A stretch of 64,000 nt of DNA from Pararobbsia silviterrae (GCF_003628125.1 NZ_RBZU01000008.1:121748-185747), one strand, 5' to 3'. Counted from the stretch's first letter, positions 26,817 to 35,516 are shown. Notes: generated from the sequence alone by a model not told the origin. Program-made: numbers and translations.

Positions 26817-27323
26817 TTAACCGCTAAGCGACATGCGTCGCGTCAATCGGATCGCGCGACAGGTTGCCTGAGCGATACCGTCGCAGTTCGTCGTCGACGT
26901 TTCGAGGGGCGCGTTTTCGGTGATCAGCACGCCTTGGCTTGATGCCTCACGGGCGATGTCTGCCGGTTCGCGATCGGGCGGGGCGTCCTGGGTGAAGCAC
27001 GTCTGATGCTCGCGCGACACGCCCGCGCTGCTCAGAAGCGCGAGGCACACGATGATGAGACGACGCGCGAGGCTGGCATGGGCCGGGAGATACGCATCCG
27101 CGGCTTCATGACGCCGCGGACCCGCCGCGAGCGGCTGGAATCGGAGGCTCGCGCGTTCGACCGGCGACCGTGCGTCGCGGTGCGCGTCGTGCTTCGCGAG
27201 CTCGTTCGATCCGCGTTGCCTGTCGTGGTCCATCGCTTCGTCGGAGCGCAGCAGCGTGTACCACTCGGCCGCTTGTTCCAGCGCGGCGTCCCAAAGGTCG
27301 GGTCGGCGTGTCTGAGACATCAT
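26817..27323 (-). pseudogene. truncated FecR-like anti-sigma regulator
   Basis: A 168-residue frame whose N-terminal half resembles FecR: the DUF4880-type region WDAALEQAAEWYTLLRSDEA, then HDAHRDARSPVERASLRFQPL, then an inner-membrane helix LARRLIIVCLALLSSAGV. Intact FecR proteins are about 320 residues, with a large periplasmic domain starting just after this helix. Here the sequence after the helix (TCFTQDAPPDREPADIA onward) shows no such domain and stops soon. No sigma-factor gene precedes it, although a strong Fur box lies 110 bp upstream. I read it as the remnant of a deleted fecIR pair. A short functional protein is less likely. Confidence 0.55.
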
Positions 27324-27432
27324 GGCCGCGCGCCTAGACGGGCACGCCCGGAGGACGGGCGCTCATGCGTCGAAGATGGACCACGGTCGGGCTCCTTCAT
27401 CCCTAAAGCCAGCGGCGGCTGGCGTTCGTTTG

Positions 27433-27459
27433 AATTGAGAATGACAACCATTCTCAATT
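27433..27459 (-). promoter_or_regulatory. strong Fur box, perfect 11-bp inverted repeat
   Basis: Arms AATTGAGAATG and CATTCTCAATT are separated by 5 bp. The inner 19 bp, GAGAATGACAACCATTCTC (27437-27455), match the GATAATGATAATCATTATC consensus at 15 positions by eye. It faces the fecR remnant, 110 bp downstream on the minus strand. The iron-regulated gene it would have served appears to be missing. Confidence 0.7.
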
Positions 27460-27535
27460 GAGAGCCGATTATTGCCGGAAAGCGCGCGGGAGACAACGGG
27501 GTCCCTCGGGCGCGTCGCTTTCATGCGACGTTGCG

Positions 27536-27651
27536 CCGACCCGCCGACCCGCCGACCCGCCGACCCGCTCATCCGCTCATCCGCCCATCCGCCCATCCGC
27601 CCATCCGCCCATCCGCGCTGCGTGCTGCGTGCTGCGTGCTGCGTGCTGCGT
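27536..27651. repeat. compound microsatellite: ten 8-mers then five 7-mers
   Basis: Ten contiguous 8-bp units fill 27536-27615: four CCGACCCG, two CTCATCCG and four CCCATCCG. One base later, five perfect GCTGCGT units fill 27617-27651. The block lies about 100 bp upstream of the ytfQ-like gene and just before its AT-rich promoter region. It is not in any credible gene. Confidence 0.9.
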
Positions 27652-27659
27652 GCTAACCC

Positions 27660-27700
27660 TAACTTATAAATATAAATAACCTTGTTATATACTGCGCTCC
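27660..27700 (+). promoter_or_regulatory. AT-rich promoter region of the ytfQ-like operon
   Basis: A strongly AT-rich stretch (AACTTATAAATATAAATAAC, then CTTGTTATATACT) contrasts with the flanking GC-rich repeats. TATACT at 27688-27693 is a good -10 candidate; the -35 region at 17 bp (TATAAA) is poor. The LacI-type regulator encoded at 32950 is the obvious candidate binder. No transcription start can be fixed by reading. Confidence 0.4.
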
Positions 27701-27753
27701 GCCTGAACGCACATGACCGCGCGTTCACTCCCCTACGCCAACAGGAGACCCGC

Positions 27754-28734
27754 ATGGAGCTGACCCGTCGAAAGTTACTCATTGCCGCCGGCATCACCGC
27801 TGCCGCAGGCTGGTTGCCGTCGCAAGCCTTTGCGTCGCTGCCCAAACTCGCGAAGAAGGACAAATACCGTGTGGGTTTCGCGCAAAGCGAGAGCAACAAC
27901 CCGTGGCGTATCGCGCAGACCAAGAGCATGCGCGACGAGGCGGCCCGGCTTGGTCACCAGCTCGTCTATACCGACGCGGCAAGCTCCGCCGCCAAGCAGG
28001 CCGCCGACGTCAATTCGATGATCGCGCAGCGCGTCGACCTGATTTTCCTCACGCCGCGCGAGGACAAGCCCCTCGTGCCCGCCGTGCTCAACGCCAAGAA
28101 GGCCGGCATCCCCGTCATCCTGCTCGACCGCGACGTCGACCACGCGCTCGCCAAACCCGGTGAGGACTATGTGACGTTCATCGGCTCCGACTTCGTCGAC
28201 GAAGGCCGCCGCGTCGCGCAGTGGCTTGTCGCCAACGCGGGCAAGCGCACGACGATCCTCGAGATCGAGGGCACCACGGGCTCGACGCCGGCCAACGATC
28301 GCAAGAAAGGCTTCGACGAATTCATCAAGCAACATCCGCAATTCAAGATCGTCGCCTCGCAAAGCGGCGACTTCTCGCGGGACAAGGGCCGCCAGACCGC
28401 GCAGACCCTGCTGCAGGCACACCCGGAAGCCGACATCATCTACACGCATACCGACGAGATGACGCTCGGCGCGATCGCCGCGCTCGAAGCATCGGGCCGC
28501 AAGCCGGGCAAGGACGTGCTGTTCGTCTCGATCGACGGCGAGAAACAAGCCGTGCAGGCGATCGTCGACGGCAAGCTCGGCTGCTCGTGCGAATGCAGCC
28601 CGATGTTCGGACCGAAGGCGTTCGCCGCGCTGTCGGCGTATGCCGCCGGCGGCACGCTGCCGCCGTTCATCAAGAACGAGGACCGCTTCTACGACGCGTC
28701 GAATGCCAAGGAAGCGCTCGCATGGGCGTATTGA
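27754..28734 (+). CDS. ytfQ: CUT2 sugar-binding protein, YtfQ-like
   Basis: A 326-residue periplasmic binding protein resembling the galactofuranose-binding YtfQ. The leader ELTRRKLLIAAGITAAAG is Tat-like. The mature protein shows VGFAQSESNNPWRIAQTKSM, VDLIFLTPREDKPLVPAVL, IPVILLDRDVDHA, IEGTTGSTPANDRKKGFDEFI and SQSGDFSRDKGRQ, matching YtfQ segment by segment. The ATG at 27754 follows AGGAGA. It is the first gene of a five-gene unit with ATPase, two permeases and an SIS protein. Two cysteines in GCSCEC near the C terminus are unusual. The sugar may be a furanose, but ligand specificity is inferred. Confidence 0.9.
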   Translation: MELTRRKLLIAAGITAAAGWLPSQAFASLPKLAKKDKYRVGFAQSESNNPWRIAQTKSMRDEAARLGHQLVYTDAASSAAKQAADVNSMIAQRVDLIFLTPREDKPLVPAVLNAKKAGIPVILLDRDVDHALAKPGEDYVTFIGSDFVDEGRRVAQWLVANAGKRTTILEIEGTTGSTPANDRKKGFDEFIKQHPQFKIVASQSGDFSRDKGRQTAQTLLQAHPEADIIYTHTDEMTLGAIAALEASGRKPGKDVLFVSIDGEKQAVQAIVDGKLGCSCECSPMFGPKAFAALSAYAAGGTLPPFIKNEDRFYDASNAKEALAWAY

Positions 28735-30335
28735 ACGCCGCATCGCCCGCGGCTGACGAAGGCGAAGGGCGCGCAAGGCGCACGGACCCGAGCGCGCCCG
28801 ATGCCGGCGCGCTGCTCGAGATCCGCGGCCTCCAGAAACGCTACGCCGGCGCCGTCGCGCTCGCCGATGCGCGTCTGCGCATCGGTCACGGCGAAGTGCA
28901 TGCGCTGATGGGCCAGAACGGCGCGGGCAAATCCACGCTGATCAAGGCGCTGACGGGCTATATCGAACGCGACGGCGGCGAGGTCCGTTTTCTCGGCGAA
29001 CCGTTCGAGGTGCATTCGCCGCAGGAAGCGCAGCGGCGCGGCATCAGCACGATCTATCAGGAGATCAATCTCGTGCCGCTGCTGTCGGTGGCCGAGAACA
29101 TCTGTCTGGGTCGCGCGCCGCGCCGGCGCGGCTTGCTCGACTGGCGCGCGATGCGCCACGAGGCGAAGGCGCTGCTGGGCCGCTTCGATATCGATATCGA
29201 CGTGAGCCGGCCGCTCGGCGAATTCAGCACCGCCGTGCAGCAGATGACGGCGATCGCGCGCGCGATCGGCTTCTCGTCGAAGCTCGTCATCATGGACGAG
29301 CCGACCTCGTCGCTCAACGACAGCGAAGTCGAGCGCTTGTTCACGGTGATTCGCCAGCTCAAGGCCGACGGCGTGTCGGTGATCTTCGTGAGCCACAAGC
29401 TTGATGAGGTCTACGCGGTCAGCGACCGCATCACGATCATGCGCGACGGCCGCTGGGTCCACACCGCCGATGCGCATGCGCTCGGCAAATCCGAGCTGAT
29501 CTCGACAATGCTCGGTCGCGACGTGAACGAAGCGCACGGCAAGACGACCGCGTTCACGCACGGCGCGGGCGGCCACGCGGGCGACACGCTGCTGCGCGTC
29601 GATTCGATCGGCGCCGACGGTCTCGCGCGCGACGTCAGTTTCGAGCTGCGGCGGGGCGAGATCCTCGGCATGGCCGGTCTGCTCGGATCGGGGCGTTCGG
29701 AAACGGCGCGTCTCGTATTCGGCGCCGACGCGCCGACGCGGGGCTCGATGCGGTTCGCCGGCGAGGCCTACCGCCCGCATGCGGTGGCCGATGCTGTCGA
29801 AGCCGGCATGGCCTTCTGCACCGAAGACCGCAAGGTCGAGGGCATCTTCCCCGACATGAGCGTCGCCGACAACATCACGATCTGCGTGCTCGCGAAGACG
29901 GGACGCGGCGGCGTGCTCGACGAGCAGAAGCTCGCCGAACGCGCGCAGACGCTGATCGCGCAGCTCGGCATCAAGTGCAGCTCGCCCGCGCAGAAGATTC
30001 GCGAGCTGTCGGGCGGCAACCAGCAAAAGGTGCTGCTCGCGCGCTGGATCGCGATGCAGCCCAAGCTGCTGATCCTCGACGAACCGACGCGCGGCATCGA
30101 CATCGGCGCGAAGGCCGAGATCCAGCGTCTGATTCGCGGTCTCGTCGATCAGGGGCAATCGGTGCTCATGATCTCGTCGGAACTCGATGAACTGCTCGAA
30201 GGCGCCGATCGCATCGTCGTGCTGCGCGACGGTCGCAGCGTCGCGAATCTCGAAGGCGAACACATCAGTCGTGCATCGATCGTCGATGCGATGGCGCACG
30301 GTCGCACGGCTTCAGTTGAAGGAACATCGCAATGA
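28722..30335 (+). CDS. ytfR: CUT2 sugar ABC ATPase, YtfR-like
   Basis: A 537-residue double-cassette ATPase of the RbsA/YtfR class. Cassette 1 has GQNGAGKST and VIMDEPTSSLND. Cassette 2 has the usual degenerate Walker A region GLLGSGRSE, signature ELSGGNQQKVLLARW and Walker B LLILDEPTRGIDIGAK. A 30-residue Ala/Asp-rich N-terminal extension precedes the first cassette. The start at 28722 overlaps the end of the binding-protein gene by 13 bp. A much longer frame upstream runs out of frame across that gene and is spurious. It energises the two permeases that follow. Confidence 0.93.
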   Translation: MGVLNAASPAADEGEGRARRTDPSAPDAGALLEIRGLQKRYAGAVALADARLRIGHGEVHALMGQNGAGKSTLIKALTGYIERDGGEVRFLGEPFEVHSPQEAQRRGISTIYQEINLVPLLSVAENICLGRAPRRRGLLDWRAMRHEAKALLGRFDIDIDVSRPLGEFSTAVQQMTAIARAIGFSSKLVIMDEPTSSLNDSEVERLFTVIRQLKADGVSVIFVSHKLDEVYAVSDRITIMRDGRWVHTADAHALGKSELISTMLGRDVNEAHGKTTAFTHGAGGHAGDTLLRVDSIGADGLARDVSFELRRGEILGMAGLLGSGRSETARLVFGADAPTRGSMRFAGEAYRPHAVADAVEAGMAFCTEDRKVEGIFPDMSVADNITICVLAKTGRGGVLDEQKLAERAQTLIAQLGIKCSSPAQKIRELSGGNQQKVLLARWIAMQPKLLILDEPTRGIDIGAKAEIQRLIRGLVDQGQSVLMISSELDELLEGADRIVVLRDGRSVANLEGEHISRASIVDAMAHGRTASVEGTSQ

Positions 30336-31333
30336 TGAAGGCTTCCCCGTCGCCCGCGCCGACGCGCGCACGCGCCGCGGGCGGACTCGCCTGGTGGTCG
30401 CGTCACGGCGCGCTGGCCGCGTTCGCCGTGCTGCTGATCCTCAATATCGCGATCACGCCGCACTTCCTGTCGGTCCAGACGCTCAACATCAACCTCACGC
30501 AGGTCTGCACGATCATCATCGTCGCGGTCGGCATGAATCTCGTGATCGCGACGGGCGGCATCGATCTGTCGGTCGGCTCGCTGATGGCGATCTCGGGCGT
30601 GATCGCACCGATGATCTTCATGGGGGCGTGGGCCGGCGCGGGTCATATCGGCATCGCGGTCGCGCTCGCGGTCGTCGCGGCCGTCGCCGTCGCGGGCCTG
30701 CTCGGCGTGTTCAACGGATGGCTCGTCGCGCGATTCGGCATTCAGCCGATCGTCGCCACGCTGATCCTGTTCATCGCGGGACGCGGCATCGCGCAAGTGC
30801 TCGTCGACGGCAATCTCCAGACGTTCACGGTGCCGGAATTCGCCTGGATCGGCCAGGGCGCGCTGTTCGGCATCCCGACGCAGGTGTTCGTCATGGCCGC
30901 GATGGTGTTCGCGGCGGTCTGGACCATGCGGCGCACGCGCTTCGGCCGCTATGTGCTCGCGGTCGGCGGCAACGAACGGGCCGCCGTGATGGCGGGGCTG
31001 CCCGTGCGCCGGATCAAGATCGCGGTCTATGCGGTGTCGGGGCTGTGCGCGGGTGTCGCGGGCCTCGTCGTCATCGCGATCAATTCCGCGAGCGATTCGA
31101 ACCAGATCGGACTGGGCAACGAACTCGATGCGATCGCCGCAGTCGCCGTCGGCGGCAGTGCGTTGACGGGCGGTCAGGCGCGTCTGCTCGGCACCGTGCT
31201 CGGCGCGCTCACGATCCAGCTGATCCGCTACACGCTGCTCGCGAACGGCGTGCCCGATGCCGCGGCGCTCGTCGTCAAGGCGGCGGTTATCGCGCTGGCC
31301 GTATGGCTCCAACAAGCGCAACGGAGGACCTGA
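30332..31333 (+). CDS. ytfT: CUT2 sugar ABC permease, YtfT-like
   Basis: A 333-residue BPD_transp_2 permease with 8-10 hydrophobic helices. GMNLVIATGGIDLSVGSLMAISG is the family signature, and FGIQPIVATLILFIAGRGIAQVLVDG closely follows E. coli YtfT. AVGGNERAAVMAGLPVRRIK is the cytoplasmic coupling loop. Its start overlaps the ytfR-like stop. It pairs with the next gene to form a heterodimeric channel, unlike most CUT2 systems, which use a homodimer. Confidence 0.92.
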   Translation: MMKASPSPAPTRARAAGGLAWWSRHGALAAFAVLLILNIAITPHFLSVQTLNINLTQVCTIIIVAVGMNLVIATGGIDLSVGSLMAISGVIAPMIFMGAWAGAGHIGIAVALAVVAAVAVAGLLGVFNGWLVARFGIQPIVATLILFIAGRGIAQVLVDGNLQTFTVPEFAWIGQGALFGIPTQVFVMAAMVFAAVWTMRRTRFGRYVLAVGGNERAAVMAGLPVRRIKIAVYAVSGLCAGVAGLVVIAINSASDSNQIGLGNELDAIAAVAVGGSALTGGQARLLGTVLGALTIQLIRYTLLANGVPDAAALVVKAAVIALAVWLQQAQRRT

Positions 31334-32304
31334 TGGTGTCGTCTCGACTCGAACAGCTCTACAAGCACGGCGCGGTCATCGCGCTGGTCGCGCTCGTCGT
31401 ATTCGGCGCGCTGCGCTACGACAATTTCCTCTCGCTCTACAACGTGATGAGCGTGTGCCGCAACAACGCGATGTATGCGCTCGTCGCGCTCGGCATGTGC
31501 TTCGTGATCATGACGGGCGGCATCGATCTGTCGGTCGGCGCCGTGGCCGCCTGCGCGAGCGTCGCGGCCGCGAAGGCGAGTCCGTACGGCCTCGTGCCCG
31601 GCCTCGCGGCCGGCGTCGGCGTCGGGCTCGCGGCAGGGATCGTCAACAGCCTGTTGATCACGCGCGCGCGGCTGCTGCCGTTTATCGCGACGCTCGTGAC
31701 GATGCTCGCCGCCGATGGCTGCGCGTTGCTGCTCGCCGACAATCAGTCGATCGCGGTGTCGTACACGAGCGGCTTTATCGACATCGGCCAAGGCGACGTC
31801 GGTCCGTTCCCGATTCCGGCCGTCATCGCGCTCGCGCTCTACGCGCTCGGCTCGCTGGTCCTGAACCGGACGTCCGCGGGACGCAGCGTGCTTGCGACCG
31901 GCGGCGGCGAGGAAGCCTCGCGTCTGATGGGGCTGCGCCCCGACACGATCAAGTTCGCCGTCTATGCGGCGAGCGGCGCACTCGCGGGCCTCGCGGGCGT
32001 CCTGCTTGCCGCCGAGTTCGGCGCGGGCCAGCCGACCGAGGGCGTCGGCTGGGAATTGTTCGCGATCGCCTCGGTCGTGATCGGCGGCACGCTGCTGAGC
32101 GGCGGCGCGGGCTCGGTCTTCGCGACGCTCGCGGGCGTGCTGCTGATGGGCACGCTCTTCACGGTGCTCAACTTCGAAAACGGGCTCGGCGTGATCTCGC
32201 TGTCGGCCTACTGGCAAAGCGTGATCCGCGGCCTGATGCTGCTCGCCGTCGTCGTGCTGCAAGCCACGGTCACGCAGCGCCGCCGTCAAAAACACGCAAC
32301 CTGA
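31333..32304 (+). CDS. yjfF: CUT2 sugar ABC permease, YjfF-like
   Basis: A 323-residue second permease of the same system. ALGMCFVIMTGGIDLSVGAVAA and ATGGGEEASRLMGLRPDTIKF mark the family. The start at 31333 has GGAGG 5 nt upstream, and the TGATG overlap with the ytfT-like stop suggests coupled translation. An in-frame upstream ATG within ytfT is less likely. With YtfT it would form the transmembrane pathway for the imported sugar. Confidence 0.9.
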   Translation: MVSSRLEQLYKHGAVIALVALVVFGALRYDNFLSLYNVMSVCRNNAMYALVALGMCFVIMTGGIDLSVGAVAACASVAAAKASPYGLVPGLAAGVGVGLAAGIVNSLLITRARLLPFIATLVTMLAADGCALLLADNQSIAVSYTSGFIDIGQGDVGPFPIPAVIALALYALGSLVLNRTSAGRSVLATGGGEEASRLMGLRPDTIKFAVYAASGALAGLAGVLLAAEFGAGQPTEGVGWELFAIASVVIGGTLLSGGAGSVFATLAGVLLMGTLFTVLNFENGLGVISLSAYWQSVIRGLMLLAVVVLQATVTQRRRQKHAT

Positions 32305-32321
32305 AACCACGCTGCTTCCCC

Positions 32322-32885
32322 ATGTCCACCTCCCATTCTCTTTTCGAAGCCGCCCTCGCCGAACTCGGCCGCACCGTCACCCGGATCCGCGACGACGATA
32401 TCGAGCGACTTATCGAACGCATCGCGCAGGCGCGTCACGTGGCCGTCTTCGGTTGCGGGCGCGAAGGCCTGCAAATCAAGGGCTTTGCCATGCGGCTGTT
32501 TCATCTGGGCCGCTCGGTGTCCGTCGTCGGCGACATGACGACGCCGGCCCTCGGACCGGAGGATCTGCTGCTCGTCACGGCCGGTCCCGGCGAACTGCCG
32601 ACGGCGTTGACGATGACGCAGGTCGCGCGTCGCGCGGGCGCTCGCGTGCTGGTCATCACCGCGCAGCCGGCGGGATCGGTGCCGGCCGCCGCGACCGACG
32701 TCGTCGTCGTACCGGCGCAGACCATGGCCGACGACCAGGGCGATCAAGTGACGTCGATCCTGCCGATGGGTTCGATCTTCGAAGGCAGCTTGTTCGTGCT
32801 GTTCGAGATCGCAATCCTGCGTCTCAAGGCCAAGCTCGGCGTCGGCGACGCGCAGATGCGCGCGAACCACACGAATCTCGAATGA
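32322..32885 (+). CDS. HxlB-like SIS protein with altered phosphate loop
   Basis: A 187-residue single-SIS protein aligning well with 6-phospho-3-hexuloisomerase (HxlB): FAMRLFHLGRSVSVVGDMTTPAL, QVTSILPMGSIFEGSLFVLFEIAIL and a C-terminal HTNLE like the HANLE of HxlB. Two serine-bearing sugar-phosphate loops differ. GAGRSG of HxlB is GCGREG here, and GSGSGET is TAGPGEL. Loss of those serines suggests a different or unphosphorylated substrate. No hexulose-6-phosphate synthase gene is nearby. It lies 17 bp after the YjfF-like permease gene, so it is probably co-transcribed. Annotation as a true PHI would be unsafe. Confidence 0.75.
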   Translation: MSTSHSLFEAALAELGRTVTRIRDDDIERLIERIAQARHVAVFGCGREGLQIKGFAMRLFHLGRSVSVVGDMTTPALGPEDLLLVTAGPGELPTALTMTQVARRAGARVLVITAQPAGSVPAAATDVVVVPAQTMADDQGDQVTSILPMGSIFEGSLFVLFEIAILRLKAKLGVGDAQMRANHTNLE

Positions 32886-32949
32886 CGCCGCTCGACGCGC
32901 GCGGCCTGACGCTACAATCCTAAGCTTTTCGATCACCGACCCTTTTCTC

Positions 32950-34131
32950 ATGGGAAGAAAAGCTGCCGACGACAGCGCGAAGCCCGAAGTCGCTTCACAG
33001 GCGGCTTCAGAGTCTGCTTCGCTGCCCGCTTCACCGTCTGCTCCACCGTCTGCCTCGCCGCCCGCGCCGGGCGCCGTACGGCGCAAGGGCCGGCGCGTGA
33101 CGATGGTCGACGTGGCGCGCGAAGCCGGATGCTCGCAGGCGACCGTTTCGTTCGTGCTCAATGGGGTCGACGGCGTGAAAATCTCGCCCGAGACGCGCGA
33201 GCGCGTCGTCAAGATCGCCTTGGCGATGGGCTACACGGCGACCACGTTCCGCGCGCTCGAACAACAGCCCTCCCCGCAGCCGGCCGGAGACGGGACGATC
33301 GGGTTTCTCGTCGATCAGATCGCGACGAGTCCCGAAGCCGCGATCGCGATCGACAGCGCGCATCACGAAGCCTGGCGCACGGGCCGCGTGCTCGTCTCGG
33401 CGCAGACCGGCTCGGACGCCGTCATGGAACCCAAGGCGATCGAAACGCTGCTGTCGCTCGGCGCGACGTCGCTGATCTACATGACGATCATCACGCGCGA
33501 GCTTCGGCCGCATCCGATGCTGTACACGCTCGATATTCCCGTCGTGCTGCTCAACTGCTATACGCAGGACCATGCGTTCGCGTCGGTCATTCCGAGCGAG
33601 ATCGCGGGCGGCCAGACGGCCACGCGCCATCTGATCGAACACGGGCATCGCCGTATCGCGACGATCGTCGGCGAGATGTGGATGGATGCCGCGAGCAGTC
33701 GCCTCGAAGGCTATCGGCGCGCGTTGGCGACCGCCGATATTCCGTTCGATCCGAGTCTCGTCATGCAAGGCGATTGGTCGACGACGGGCGGTTACGACGC
33801 CACGCGCCGCCTGCTCGCGCTGCCGCATCCGCCGACCGCGATCTTTTGCCAGAACGACCGCACGGCGCTCGGTTGCTACGATGCGTTGCGTGAAGCGGGG
33901 CTGTCCGTGCCTGACGATGTGTCGGTCGTCGGTTACGACGATGAAGACGTGTCGCGTCATCTGCGTCCCAAGCTCACGACGTGCGTGCTGCCGCATCGCG
34001 CGATGGGGCGCTGGGCTGTCGAACATCTGCAGGAATCCGAGCGTCAGCCCCGTGATCGGCGGCACTATCCGGTCACGAAGATCGAGTGCAGTCTCGTGAC
34101 GCGCGAGTCGGTCGCCGCACCGCACGCCTGA
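32950..34131 (+). CDS. LacI-family transcriptional regulator
   Basis: A 393-residue LacI/GalR repressor. The HTH and hinge at about 49-100 read VTMVDVAREAGCSQATVSFVLNG and ISPETRERVVKIALAMGY. A periplasmic-binding-protein-like sensor domain follows (FCQNDRTALGCYDALREAGLSVPDDVSVVGYDDEDVS). The first 45 residues are a Ser/Pro/Ala-rich extension before the HTH, longer than usual for this family. It sits at the end of the YtfQRT-YjfF-SIS unit, 64 bp downstream, and most likely controls it from the AT-rich promoter at about 27660-27700. The inducer would be the transported sugar. Confidence 0.9.
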   Translation: MGRKAADDSAKPEVASQAASESASLPASPSAPPSASPPAPGAVRRKGRRVTMVDVAREAGCSQATVSFVLNGVDGVKISPETRERVVKIALAMGYTATTFRALEQQPSPQPAGDGTIGFLVDQIATSPEAAIAIDSAHHEAWRTGRVLVSAQTGSDAVMEPKAIETLLSLGATSLIYMTIITRELRPHPMLYTLDIPVVLLNCYTQDHAFASVIPSEIAGGQTATRHLIEHGHRRIATIVGEMWMDAASSRLEGYRRALATADIPFDPSLVMQGDWSTTGGYDATRRLLALPHPPTAIFCQNDRTALGCYDALREAGLSVPDDVSVVGYDDEDVSRHLRPKLTTCVLPHRAMGRWAVEHLQESERQPRDRRHYPVTKIECSLVTRESVAAPHA

Positions 34132-34238
34132 CGATCGAAACGGATCGCGCGGCGTCGCGATGCGACGGATGCACCGCGTGCGCCGAATGCACCGAATGCG
34201 GCGCGAGGCCGAGCCTCGACGCGCGCCGCGTGCATCGC

Positions 34239-34967
34239 TTACGCGATCAGATACCCGCCGTCGATCGGCACGATCGCGCCCGTCATGAACGACGCCGCGG
34301 GCGTACAGAGAAACACCGCCACCTGCGCGACCTCGTCGGGATTGCCCCAGCGGCCGAGCGGAGTGCGCGAGAGAATCGTCTTGGACCGCTCGCCGTCGTC
34401 CTGCAGCGCCTGCGTGAGCGGCGTCGCGATCCATCCCGGGGCGATCGCATTGACGCGAATGCCATCCGACGCATAAGCGATCGCAAGCGATTTCGTGAGT
34501 TGCGCGACCGCGCCTTTGCTCGCGCTATAGCCGGGCACGAGACCGCCCCCGAAGAAACTCAGCATCGAAGCCGTATTGACGATGCAGCCCGCACCGGCCT
34601 TGAGCAAGGGCCGCGCGGCGGAGCACACGCGCATCGTGCCGTTGAGGTTGATGTCGAGCACGCTTTCAAAGACGTCCGGCGAATGTTCGTCGCCGCGCCG
34701 GATCACGCCCGCGCAATTGACGACGATGTCGAGCCGCTCGAAGCCGCCGACGAGCTGATTGACGTCGTCAGTCGAGCGGACGTCGAGTTCTCGGCGGTGC
34801 ACGTCCGGACGCAAGGCATCGGGAACGTGCGCGGGCGCGGGCAAGCCCGCCGCGGTGACGTGCGCGCCGAGCTGCGCAAGCTGGTTTGCAATGGCGGCGC
34901 CGATGCCGGAGTGTCCTCCCGTCACGAGCGCGATCTTGCCGGCCAGCAGATGAGCTTCAAATGTCAT
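34239..34967 (-). CDS. short-chain dehydrogenase/reductase
   Basis: A 242-residue classical SDR. The cofactor motif TGGHSGIGAAIA is at about residue 16, NCAG at about 86, the catalytic Ser in NTASMLSFFGG at about 133, and YSASK at about 146. The C-terminal GWIATPLTQAL and FMTGAIVPIDGGY are typical. It resembles 2-keto-3-deoxygluconate or gluconate 5-dehydrogenase-like SDRs in sugar-acid clusters. It lies 24 bp after the DAD-type cupin gene in one minus-strand operon and would oxidise a sugar or sugar acid. The LacI gene converges on it. Confidence 0.9.
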   Translation of the reverse strand: MTFEAHLLAGKIALVTGGHSGIGAAIANQLAQLGAHVTAAGLPAPAHVPDALRPDVHRRELDVRSTDDVNQLVGGFERLDIVVNCAGVIRRGDEHSPDVFESVLDINLNGTMRVCSAARPLLKAGAGCIVNTASMLSFFGGGLVPGYSASKGAVAQLTKSLAIAYASDGIRVNAIAPGWIATPLTQALQDDGERSKTILSRTPLGRWGNPDEVAQVAVFLCTPAASFMTGAIVPIDGGYLIA

Positions 34968-34991
34968 GGTATCTGTGTCCGCTTCGTGTAC

Positions 34992-35516
34992 TTATCGAAT
35001 GAACTGGTCGACGTAGTCTTCGCCGAGACCGACGGCCGCATAGTGCTTGCGGCACATGTCGATTTTGGTGAAGACGTCTTCATAGCCCGTGTAATTGCCG
35101 TACGGGTCGCAATAGAACATGACGCCGTTGACCTGGAAATACGTGATCATTTCTTCGACGTCTTCGGGGACGTAGAGCGTATGCGTCTCGCCGGGCGGCT
35201 CATAGACGTAGCTGCCTTCCGTCGCGACCCAGTCATGTTCGAGATACCGCCAGCGTCCCTTGAGGACCATGCCGTGCACGCCCTGAGGATGGCGATGCCG
35301 GCTCAGCACGCCGGACTTGCGCACGCGCAGCAGGTTCATCCAATACCCTTGCGACGCGTTCAGGCAGAGCGGGCGGAAGCTCACGTTGGGCGCTTGCGGG
35401 ACCCAGACGCGCTCGTCGGTCGGGATCGCGAACGGCACGACGATCTCCTTTTGCGCCTCTTTGGGAAACGGCAACTGATACGGGGTCATCGGCGAACGGT
35501 CGTCGATATCGGGCAT
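34992..35516 (-). CDS. cupin of the 2,4'-dihydroxyacetophenone dioxygenase family
   Basis: A 174-residue cupin matching the family named after 2,4'-dihydroxyacetophenone dioxygenase: VPFAIPTDERVWVPQAPNVSFRPL, VLSRHRHPQGVHGMVLKGRWRYLEHDW, YVYEPPGETHTLYVPEDVEEM and YDPGY-like CDPYGNYTGYEDVF. Metal ligands are probably the His pair in RHRHPQ, His-113-like GVHG and ETHTL. In a sugar-acid cluster it may act as an isomerase or lyase instead of an aromatic dioxygenase. The start at 35516 has GAGGAG 7 nt upstream. It is upstream of and co-directional with the SDR. Confidence 0.82.
   Translation of the reverse strand: MPDIDDRSPMTPYQLPFPKEAQKEIVVPFAIPTDERVWVPQAPNVSFRPLCLNASQGYWMNLLRVRKSGVLSRHRHPQGVHGMVLKGRWRYLEHDWVATEGSYVYEPPGETHTLYVPEDVEEMITYFQVNGVMFYCDPYGNYTGYEDVFTKIDMCRKHYAAVGLGEDYVDQFIR

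Noticed and set aside
27536-27651. Possible CRISPR array
   Set aside because: Units are contiguous 7-8 bp repeats without spacers.
27458-27679. Small plus-strand frames encoding Pro/Arg/His repeats
   Set aside because: They are translations of the 8-mer microsatellite and carry no start context.
28689-30299. 536-codon minus-strand frame opposite the ytfR-like ATPase
   Set aside because: Antisense shadow of the ATPase; no family resemblance.
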